NCBI RefSeq assembly: GCF_025961225.1
Contig: NZ_JAOQNG010000001.1
Location: forward strand, 2,700,001 to 2,764,000
Direction of reading: 5' to 3'
Origin: Azospirillum canadense
GTDB lineage: Bacteria; Pseudomonadota; Alphaproteobacteria; Azospirillales; Azospirillaceae
Length of the DNA stretch: 64,000 nucleotides
In this document: piece after piece, positions 57,854-64,000 of the stretch
Layout of the letters: each line of letters opens with the position of its first letter
Numbering within the stretch: the stretch's first letter is position 1
The notes under the pieces: generated by a model
What the model was told of the DNA's origin: nothing
The model's database searches: none
The model's input: the letters and a program-made list of their open reading frames with translations, nothing else
Position numbers and translations under genes: made by a program

Positions 57854-58588
57854 ATGATCTTTCGTCGCACCCCCAGCCCCTCCCGCCCGAAAGCAAAGGC
57901 GCCCCGCGCGCTGGCCGTGGCCGGCCTGCCCGTCCCGCTGGAACTGCGGGAGAGCGCGCGGGCGCGGCGCATGACCCTGCGGGTGGATGCCGGGCGCGGG
58001 CTGATCCAAGTGGTGATCCCCGTCGGCGTGTCGGAAACGGAGGCGCTGCGCTTCGTCGGACGGCACGATGGCTGGGTGCGGGCGCGCTTGGCGGCGCTGC
58101 CGCCGCAGTTGCCCTTCAGCGACGGGGCGATCGTCCCCTACCTCGGCGTCGACCATGTGATCCGCCACGCCCCCGACCTGCGCGGCGCCACCCGGCGGGA
58201 GGATGGCGTTATCGTGGTGGGCGGCCAAGTGGAGCATGTCGCCCGCCGCGTGCGCGACTTCCTGATGGCCGAGGCGCGGCGGGAGCTGGCGGAGCGGTCG
58301 CGCGCCAAGGCCGCGCTGATTGGCGCGCGGGTCGCGGCGGTGACCGTGCGCGACACCAAGAGCCGCTGGGGCAGCTGTTCCGCCACCGGGCGCCTGTCCT
58401 TCTCCTGGCGGCTGATCCTGACACCGGAGGCGGTGCTGGACTATGTGGTCGGGCACGAGGTGGCGCACCTGCGGGAAATGAACCACTCCCCCCGCTTCTG
58501 GGCGTTGTGCGCGCAGCTGACCGCAGACGTGAAGGCGCCACGCGCTTGGCTGAAGACCAACGGCGCCCGGCTGCTGCGCTACGGGTGA
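57854..58588 (+). CDS. YgjP/DUF45-like zinc metalloprotein
   Basis: This 244-residue protein has the zinc protease-like motif VVGHEVAHLREMNHSPRFW near residue 195, plus the preceding DTKSRWGSCSATGRLSFSWRL. Both are diagnostic of the YgjP/DUF45 (SprT-like) family. The N-terminal 40 residues are basic. Substrates are unknown. The ATG at 57854 has an adjacent AAAGGGGG. Confidence 0.85.
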   Translation: MIFRRTPSPSRPKAKAPRALAVAGLPVPLELRESARARRMTLRVDAGRGLIQVVIPVGVSETEALRFVGRHDGWVRARLAALPPQLPFSDGAIVPYLGVDHVIRHAPDLRGATRREDGVIVVGGQVEHVARRVRDFLMAEARRELAERSRAKAALIGARVAAVTVRDTKSRWGSCSATGRLSFSWRLILTPEAVLDYVVGHEVAHLREMNHSPRFWALCAQLTADVKAPRAWLKTNGARLLRYG

Positions 58589-58693
58589 GGACATTGGTTT
58601 CAAGCGCAATGGCTGCGTTGCCGAAACAATGGGTCGGGACGTCCGCCCGCATCTGCTAAGGTGCCGCCCCCGCCGCACCCGAAGCGATCCCCG

Positions 58694-59899
58694 ATGCCGC
58701 CGACACCCCGACCCGACTCGCTCGCCATTCGCGTGCTGCTGACCGCGCTCGTCGCCTTCGGCCCGCTCTCCACCGACCTCTACCTGCCCTCCCTGCCGAC
58801 GTTGGTGACGGTGTTCGGGACGGACATCGCCACGGTGCAGCTGACCCTGTCGGTCTTCCTGGCCGGCTTCGCGGTGTCGCAGCTGGTCTATGGGCCGGTG
58901 TCCGACCGGTTCGGGCGGCGGCCGGCGCTGCTGGGCGGCATCGCCATCTATCTGGTGGCGAGTGCGGCCTGCGCGCTGACCAACGACGTCGGCGGACTGA
59001 TCGTCGCACGCTTCTTCCAGGCGTTGGGCGCCTGCTGCGGACCGGTGGTGGCGCGGGCGGTGGTGCGCGACGTGTTCGGGCGCGACCGGGCGGCGACCGT
59101 GCTGGCCTACATGGCGATGGCCATGACGCTGGCCCCGGCCATCGGCCCGGTGCTGGGCGGCGTGATCACGGAGCTGTTCGGCTGGCGCGGCAACTTCCTG
59201 CTGCTGACCGTCTTTGCCGGGGGCATCCTGGCGGCGACGCACGTCCTGCTGGGCGAGACCAACGCGCACCGCGACGAGGAGGCCCTGAAGCCCGGCCGGC
59301 TTGTCGCCAACTACATCCTGCTGCTGCGCGACCGCGCGTTCCTCGGCCAGATGTTGACGGTCGCCTTCGCCTACAGCGGCATCTTCTCCTTCATCTCCGG
59401 CTCCAGCTTCGTGCTGATCGGCCGGCTGCATTTGACCCCGGCGCAGTACGGGGCGAGTTTCGGAGTCGTGGTGCTGGGCTACACGCTGGGCTCCTTCTTC
59501 GCCGGGCGCATGAGCCAGCGCATGGGCGGCCCCTGGATGATCCGCACCGGCACCGCGGTGTCGTTGGCCGGCGGGCTGCTGGGCGTAGCGCTGGCTCTGG
59601 CCGGCGTGCCGCACCTGACGGCGATCGTGGCGCCGGTCTTCCTGTTCATGGTCGGGGCCGGGCTGACCCTGCCCAACGCCATGGCCGCCGCGGTCGGCCC
59701 CTACCCGATGATGGCCGGCCTCGCCTCCTCGCTGGTGGGCTTCACGCAGATGTCGGTCGCAGCACTGGTCGGCGTGGCCGTGGGGCATCTGCACGGCGGC
59801 ACGCAGTTGCCCATGATGGGAGCCATCGGGCTGGTCGCGCTGGGCTCCGCGCTGTCCCACCGCCTGCTGGCGCAACGGCCGCCGGCAACGCGCCGCTGA
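58694..59899 (+). CDS. Bcr/CflA family multidrug efflux MFS transporter
   Basis: This 401-residue carrier has about twelve membrane helices and the Bcr/CflA N-terminal signature (LSTDLYLPSLP), MFS loop YGPVSDRFGRRP and the drug-proton-antiporter region RFFQALGACCGPVVARAVVRD. It would export drugs in exchange for protons. ATG at 58694 is preferred over an in-frame GTG at 58661. It abuts the convergent MgtC gene with no gap. Confidence 0.88.
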   Translation: MPPTPRPDSLAIRVLLTALVAFGPLSTDLYLPSLPTLVTVFGTDIATVQLTLSVFLAGFAVSQLVYGPVSDRFGRRPALLGGIAIYLVASAACALTNDVGGLIVARFFQALGACCGPVVARAVVRDVFGRDRAATVLAYMAMAMTLAPAIGPVLGGVITELFGWRGNFLLLTVFAGGILAATHVLLGETNAHRDEEALKPGRLVANYILLLRDRAFLGQMLTVAFAYSGIFSFISGSSFVLIGRLHLTPAQYGASFGVVVLGYTLGSFFAGRMSQRMGGPWMIRTGTAVSLAGGLLGVALALAGVPHLTAIVAPVFLFMVGAGLTLPNAMAAAVGPYPMMAGLASSLVGFTQMSVAALVGVAVGHLHGGTQLPMMGAIGLVALGSALSHRLLAQRPPATRR

Positions 59900-60394
59900 T
59901 CAATCCTCGGATGGGGCTTCCGATCGGGCCTCGGCTCTGGCGGCGCCGGGCATCCGGCGCATGGCGTAGGTGAACAGCACGGTCACCAGCAGGCAAAGCG
60001 CCGTCGCCATCCCCGCCAGGACGTAGAAGCCCGCACCGCAGGCGATCCCCAGCGCGCCGGCCATCCAGATGACCGCCGCGGTGGTGGCCCCGTGGACCGA
60101 TGCGCCGGCGCGGAACATGACCCCGGCGCTGATGAAACCGACCGCCTGGGCCACGCCTTGGATGACGCGGGTCGGGTCCATCCGGCCGACATCCCCGTCG
60201 CGGGCGAGGTCCCAATACAGCTCCAGCGCCACCAGCGTGGTGAGCGCCGAGCTGATGGCGACCAGCGTGTTCGTGCGCAGGCCGGCGGCCTTGCCGCGCA
60301 TCTCCCGGTCCAAGCCGAGCGCCGCCCCGCAGACCGCCGCAGCGCACAGCCGCAACGCCATGTCCCCAACCGGGATAGCGGTATTCAAGTCCAT
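59900..60394 (-). CDS. MgtC/SapB family membrane protein
   Basis: This 164-residue protein has about four membrane helices and the MgtC core: AAAVCGAALGLDREMRGKAAGLRTNTLVAISSALTTLVAL, then GFISAGVMFRAGASVHGATTAAVIW. It lacks the C-terminal ACT-like domain of Salmonella MgtC. It may regulate other membrane proteins or magnesium-related stress responses; the role is not certain. Confidence 0.87.
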   Translation of the reverse strand: MDLNTAIPVGDMALRLCAAAVCGAALGLDREMRGKAAGLRTNTLVAISSALTTLVALELYWDLARDGDVGRMDPTRVIQGVAQAVGFISAGVMFRAGASVHGATTAAVIWMAGALGIACGAGFYVLAGMATALCLLVTVLFTYAMRRMPGAARAEARSEAPSED

Positions 60395-60827
60395 GATTTG
60401 TCTCCGCTTTTTTGTTCCGGCCGAGGGACTGACACTTTTTTGCGGCGTGGATAATTTTTCACTTTAAAAGGCCGGCTATTGGATCTATGTAACCGCAACT
60501 CGCAAGCGCACGTGCCGCTGGCCCGCCCTCGTCTTTTCGAGATGTGGTTATGCAACGACGTAACGCGTGATCCCCGACCGTCCCTTAAGCAAGGCGGCGA
60601 CTTGGAGGTTACGATGGTTCATGTTGTTGTGGGTGGGCACCGGCTCACCCGTTATCGAACACTCCCCGCCCGGACACTCCTGTCACACGCAGGCAAGGTC
60701 AATCGGCAGTCCAGTATGGGCGGCCTGAACGCCTGACCCTTTTCCTGGTCAGTAGCGCTCGGCCGTTCCGCCCCCGACTACCTCACAATTCGTCCTGACA
60801 CCTTCATCTTGCGTCCGGGAGACTGAG
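60395..60827 (+). promoter_or_regulatory. Long leader region of the ornithine decarboxylase gene
   Basis: This 433-base stretch has no annotated-size gene, is less GC-rich by eye than its surroundings and includes the T-rich run near 60457. TTGCGG (60440-60445) and TTTAAA (60463-60468), 17 bases apart, may form a promoter. A 40-codon open frame with a strong ribosome site lies inside it. Ornithine decarboxylase genes in alphaproteobacteria can carry the speF leader RNA; I cannot confirm its consensus here. Confidence 0.4.
60614..60736 (+). CDS. Candidate leader peptide, 40 codons
   Basis: ATG at 60614 is preceded by GGAGG at five bases. The open frame runs 40 codons and ends 91 bases before the decarboxylase ATG. 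The peptide (MVHVVVGGHRLTRYRTLPARTLLSH and more) has no recognised family. It may act as an upstream regulatory ORF, or be a small gene, or be chance. Confidence 0.4.
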   Translation: MVHVVVGGHRLTRYRTLPARTLLSHAGKVNRQSSMGGLNA

Positions 60828-61964
60828 ATGACCGATAAGATTGCGCGCTTTTTCGAAGAGCAGCGCCCGCAGACGCCTTGCCTCGTCGTCGACCTGGACG
60901 TGGTCGAAGCCAACTACCACGACCTGGAGGAAGCCCTCCCGGACGCGAAGATCTTCTACGCCGTGAAGGCCAATCCGGCGCCGGAGATCCTGGGGCTGCT
61001 GAACCGCCTGGGTTCGGCCTTCGACACCGCCAGCGTGCCGGAAATCCAGATGGTGCTCGCCGCCGGCTGCACGCCGGAGCGCATCTCCTACGGCAACACG
61101 ATCAAGAAGGAATCGGACATCCGCCGCGCCTATGAGCTGGGCGTGCGGCTGTTCGCCTTCGACAGCGCCGAGGAACTGGACAAGATCGCCCGCGCCGCCC
61201 CCGGCTCCCGCGTGTTCTGCCGCATCCTGACCTCCGGCGAGGGTGCGGAGTGGCCGCTGTCGCGCAAGTTCGGCTGCGACCTCGCCATGGCGCGGGAGCT
61301 GCTGCTGAAGGCCCGCGACATGGACGTCGTGCCCTACGGCGTGTCGTTCCACGTCGGCTCGCAGCAGAAGGACCTGACGCAGTGGGACCACGCCATCTTC
61401 CAGGTGGCGCAGCTGTTCCGCGAGCTTGAGGTGCTGGGCGTCGACCTCGGCATGATCAACCTGGGCGGCGGCTTCCCGACCCGCTACCGCACCGACGTGC
61501 CGCAGACCACCGCCTATGGCCAGGCGATCTTCGACAGCCTGCGCACCCACTTCGGCAACCGCCTGCCGGAAGCCATCGTGGAGCCGGGCCGCAGCATGGT
61601 CGGCAACGCCGGCATCATCGAGAGCGAGGTCGTGCTCGTCTCCCGCAAGTCGGCCAACGACCTGAAGCGCTGGGTCTACCTGGACATCGGCAAGTTCAGC
61701 GGTCTCGCCGAGACGATGGACGAGGCGATCCAGTACCCGATCCAGGTCATGGGCGACGATGGTGAAGGCGATACGGAAGCGGTCGTGCTGGCCGGACCGA
61801 CCTGCGACAGCGCCGACGTGCTGTACGAGCGCGCCGAGTACAAGCTGCCGCTGGACCTGAAGCCCGGCGACCGCGTGCGCATCCACGCCACCGGCGCCTA
61901 CACGACGACCTACTCGGCCGTCTGCTTCAATGGCTTCGCGCCGCTCCAGCAGATCTGCATCTGA
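60828..61964 (+). CDS. Ornithine/lysine decarboxylase, fold III PLP enzyme
   Basis: This 378-residue enzyme belongs to the alanine-racemase-fold decarboxylases that make putrescine (or cadaverine). The PLP lysine is in IFYAVKANPAPE. HVGSQQ, the glycine loop MINLGGGFPTRY, EPGRSMVGNAG and the catalytic Cys in GPTCDSADVLYE match ornithine decarboxylase. The last motif favours an ornithine/lysine enzyme over diaminopimelate or carboxynorspermidine decarboxylase. GGGAGACTGAG lies before the ATG. A terminator follows. Confidence 0.92.
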   Translation: MTDKIARFFEEQRPQTPCLVVDLDVVEANYHDLEEALPDAKIFYAVKANPAPEILGLLNRLGSAFDTASVPEIQMVLAAGCTPERISYGNTIKKESDIRRAYELGVRLFAFDSAEELDKIARAAPGSRVFCRILTSGEGAEWPLSRKFGCDLAMARELLLKARDMDVVPYGVSFHVGSQQKDLTQWDHAIFQVAQLFRELEVLGVDLGMINLGGGFPTRYRTDVPQTTAYGQAIFDSLRTHFGNRLPEAIVEPGRSMVGNAGIIESEVVLVSRKSANDLKRWVYLDIGKFSGLAETMDEAIQYPIQVMGDDGEGDTEAVVLAGPTCDSADVLYERAEYKLPLDLKPGDRVRIHATGAYTTTYSAVCFNGFAPLQQICI

Positions 61965-61986
61965 CCCAGGGCAAAGCCTGAACGAC

Positions 61987-62026
61987 AAAAGGCCCCTCTC
62001 CTTCGGGAGTGGGGCCTTTTTCTTTT
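61987..62026 (+). terminator. Intrinsic terminator of the decarboxylase gene
   Basis: A stem from 61987 to 62020 with one T-T mismatch closes on a TTCG tetraloop and is followed by TTTTTCTTTT. It lies 22 bases after the stop codon. Confidence 0.85.
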
Positions 62027-62101
62027 CACCACCAAGGCACCAAGGGCCCACGCCGTACCGGGCGCGAGGGTCCTTGGTGTCTTGGTACCTTGGTGGTGAA
62101 A
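62023..62101. repeat. Palindrome built from CCAAGG-type 8-base units
   Basis: The left part holds TTCACCACCAAGGCACCAAG, and the right part (62072-62100) is its near complement made of CCTTGGTG, TCTTGGTA and CCTTGGTGG units. The two are 13 of 13 complementary at the outer end. It lies between two terminators. Similar CCACCAAGGC repeats are dispersed in many genomes, from memory. Confidence 0.75.
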
Positions 62102-62113
62102 TTACCCAAAAAC

Positions 62114-62151
62114 AAAAAGGGCCGCTTCCTTGACGGAAGCGGCCCTTTTTT
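62114..62151. terminator. Bidirectional terminator before the DUF1127 gene
   Basis: A perfect 16-bp stem (62114-62129 with 62135-62150) with a 5-base loop has A-runs and T-runs on both sides. It serves the minus-strand DUF1127 gene, whose stop is 25 bases away, and backs up the plus-strand terminator. Confidence 0.9.
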
Positions 62152-62175
62152 CCGGGTCAAGCGATCCGGAAGGCA

Positions 62176-62394
62176 TCACGCCTTCCAGAACGGCTTGTTG
62201 ACCTCGTAGTCGACTTCGAGCTGGTTGATGCCGATGTCGTGCAGCATGCGGTCATCGAGACGAGCCAGTTCGCGACGGGTGAGAATCCGCTGCCGCCAAA
62301 GGGCGAACGTGTCCAGAACGGTGTCCAGCACATGCGCCACCGGAGCAGCCTGATTGCTGCGGCCAACGGTGGCCGAACGCAGAGCCAATGCCAT
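62176..62394 (-). CDS. DUF1127 small protein
   Basis: This 72-residue protein ends with the DUF1127 (YjiS-like) motif LTRRELARLDDRMLHDIGINQLEVDYEVNKPFW. Alphaproteobacterial members bind RNA and affect phosphate or carbon metabolism in some cases. ATG at 62394 is preceded by AGGAAG. A 254-base AT-richer gap upstream (62395-62648) separates it from the aminotransferase and probably holds its promoter. Confidence 0.88.
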   Translation of the reverse strand: MALALRSATVGRSNQAAPVAHVLDTVLDTFALWRQRILTRRELARLDDRMLHDIGINQLEVDYEVNKPFWKA

Positions 62395-62648
62395 GGTGGT
62401 TCTTCCTGTTTGAAAGGTGGCCCGAGGGGGCCCTGCCGGTACCAGCCGCCACGCCCTCGGTTCGTGAGAAAGAATATTGCTCATCATACGTGAACCCACC
62501 ACCGCCAAGTCCGTATGCGAGCTGTGTGCTTTCTCGATAGCTGTCGTAGGAATATCACCGATGCACGTTCCGCGGGCCTTTTGTCCATTTTTTAGGCGCC
62601 ACAAATTGTGCACCACACCAACAAATTGGCCCACGAACGGATTTTTCC

Positions 62649-63812
62649 TCAACCCAAAACGCGCGCCAAGCGGGCCATGGCCTCCTCCAGCTTGTCGAGC
62701 CGGCTGGCGTAGCAGAGACGCAAAGCACCCTCCCCGCCCTGCCCGAACGCCGCCCCCGGGGCGAGCCCGACCAGCGCCTCGTCGATGATGCGGGTGGCCA
62801 GCGCCACGCTGTCCGTTTCCCCCTCCACCTGGAAAAAGGCGTAGAAGGCGCCGGGTGCCGGCTGGACGCGCACGCGTGGGAAAGCGGCCAGCGCGCCGCA
62901 GACGAGGTCGCGCGCCTTGCGGCAGCGCTCTACCGTCTCGGCCACCCAGGGCTCCCCTTGCTCGATGGCGGCGAGGCCGGCCATTTGGATGAAGCCCGGC
63001 GTGCCGGAGGTGGAGAACTGCACGAGGTTCTCCAGCACCGGCCCCAGGCCCGTCGGCGTCACCATCCAGCCGAGCCGCCAGCCGGTCATCGCCCAGTTCT
63101 TGGAGAAGCTGTTGACGACGATCAGCTTGTCCTCGGGCTCCGCCACCTCCAGGAAGGAGGGTGCGGCGGTGCGGCCGTCGTAGACGAGTCGGGCGTAGAC
63201 CTCGTCGGAGATGACCCACAGCCCGCGCTCCCGCGCGAAGGCCATGACGCGGGCCATGTCGTCACGCGGCATGATCCAGCCGGTGGGATTGCCGGGGGAG
63301 TTGACGAAGATGGCCCTGGTCCGCGGCCCGCAGGCGGCGAACAGCCGCTCCAGGTCCAACGTCCAGCCCTGGTTGCCGAGCGTCATCGGCACCTCCACCG
63401 GCACGCCGCCCTGGACGCGCACCGCGGCCATGACGTTGGGCCAGACGGGGCTGACGACCGCGACCTCGTCGCCGGGATCGACCAGCATCTGCATGGCGTT
63501 CATGATCGCCGCCATGCCGGAGGTGGTGACGGTGATGCGGTCCACCGGCACCGGGACCCTGTGCACCCGCTCCAGATAGGCCGACAGCACCTCGCGCAGC
63601 GGCGGCAGGCCACGCTGGTAGGTGTAGAAGACGTGGCCATCGCGGATGGCGCGGTCCGCCGCCTCGCGTATGAAGTCCGGGGTGGGGAGGTCGCCTTCGC
63701 CGAACCACAGCGGGATCAGCCCATCGCGCCCGCGCCCGTGGTTCGCCACCGTCACGATGGCGCTGGCCGGCAGAGCCTGGATCCCCGGCCGGATGTCGAA
63801 CTCCGCAACCAT
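62649..63812 (-). CDS. PLP-dependent aminotransferase, fold type I
   Basis: This 387-residue class I/II aminotransferase has the conserved VNSPGNPTGWIM, VISDEVYARLVYDG and the PLP lysine in VNSFSKNWAMTGWRLGW, with the C-terminal Arg region LRLCYASRL. The substrate is likely an aspartate- or branched-type amino acid, but it cannot be named. It is divergent from the HAD gene at the window edge with a 140-base gap. Confidence 0.9.
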   Translation of the reverse strand: MVAEFDIRPGIQALPASAIVTVANHGRGRDGLIPLWFGEGDLPTPDFIREAADRAIRDGHVFYTYQRGLPPLREVLSAYLERVHRVPVPVDRITVTTSGMAAIMNAMQMLVDPGDEVAVVSPVWPNVMAAVRVQGGVPVEVPMTLGNQGWTLDLERLFAACGPRTRAIFVNSPGNPTGWIMPRDDMARVMAFARERGLWVISDEVYARLVYDGRTAAPSFLEVAEPEDKLIVVNSFSKNWAMTGWRLGWMVTPTGLGPVLENLVQFSTSGTPGFIQMAGLAAIEQGEPWVAETVERCRKARDLVCGALAAFPRVRVQPAPGAFYAFFQVEGETDSVALATRIIDEALVGLAPGAAFGQGGEGALRLCYASRLDKLEEAMARLARVLG

Positions 63813-63952
63813 GTCCCACCCTCGCGATCTTTCGTTGCGGGGCCAGTCTATGCGATCTCAGAACCGTCCGCGAGACGAACGGCCGCTGGACACGGACGCG
63901 CGGCCGTCATACCTCTGGTCCCCACCATCCGCAGGGGAACAGGACTTCCACC

Positions 63953-64000
63953 ATGATCGACACCATTGCGTTCGATGGCGACGACACGCTGTGGCACAAC
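63953..64000 (+). CDS. HAD-type hydrolase, N-terminal fragment (3' truncated by window edge)
   Basis: Only 16 codons are visible. They read MIDTIAFDGDDTLWHN, containing a DxDDT-like HAD motif I. AGGA lies about eight bases before the ATG. The gene continues past the window, so no more can be said. Confidence 0.7.
   Translation, partial: MIDTIAFDGDDTLWHN

Noticed and set aside
60479..60613. Upstream extension of the candidate leader peptide
   Set aside because: The in-frame sequence lacks a ribosome site, and the GGAGG-led ATG at 60614 is far better supported.

Overview
This is a high-GC (visibly about two-thirds G+C) bacterial chromosome segment with dense, often overlapping genes. The best guess is an Azospirillum-like alphaproteobacterium (Rhodospirillales). 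The guess rests on the F1-ATPase zeta inhibitor (DUF1476), the CxxC-less Fur, a DUF1127 protein, the small PurS/PurQ/PurL system and a very large chemosensory gene set. The genus is an inference, not a measurement.

1-17.1 kb is housekeeping. It holds the end of map, then radC, a Cache-PAS-PAS-GGDEF-EAL protein, purB, the ATPase zeta inhibitor, an NRDE protein, purC-purS, a DNA glycosylase with a MOSC protein, an MFS carrier divergent from a LysR regulator, an ammonium transporter, and purQ-purL. The purine genes are split by about 5 kb of unrelated genes.

17.2-44.7 kb is one long signalling island. On the plus strand it runs STAS, cheY, cheA, cheW, a chemoreceptor with PAS and zinc-binding (CZB) domains, cheR, cheD, cheB, a soluble MCP-like protein, then STAS, an RsbW-type kinase and two receiver-PP2C phosphatases. 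Facing it on the minus strand is a second, paralogous set: STAS, RsbW-type kinase and receiver-PP2C, ending in a remarkable gene that joins FliG-like, FliM-like and two FliN/SpoA-like segments in one polypeptide. Between the two arms lie a DUF3800 gene, a candidate small RNA with its own promoter and terminator, a CheC-like/receiver pair, an orphan PIN-domain gene, a hypothetical gene behind tandem repeats, and a DedA protein. Two coupled histidine kinases (39.4-44.7 kb) close the island. My reading is a chemosensory pathway wired to two partner-switching modules, one of which may act on the composite flagellar-switch-like protein. This is the most likely undescribed system here.

44.9-64 kb is mixed metabolism and transport: a PhyH-type dioxygenase, a DUF1329 protein, fur with a coupled small Cys-rich gene divergent from sodC across a Fur-like box, a DEAD-box helicase, a GST, the ugpBAEC glycerol-3-phosphate importer, a small secreted protein, a frameshifted histidine kinase, a YgjP-like metalloprotein, a Bcr/CflA efflux pump, an MgtC-like protein, an ornithine decarboxylase behind a long leader with a 40-codon open frame, DUF1127, an aminotransferase and the first codons of a HAD hydrolase. 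Several intergenic gaps carry long GC-rich palindromes, two of which share sequence. I saw no tRNA, rRNA, CRISPR array, insertion sequence or prophage.
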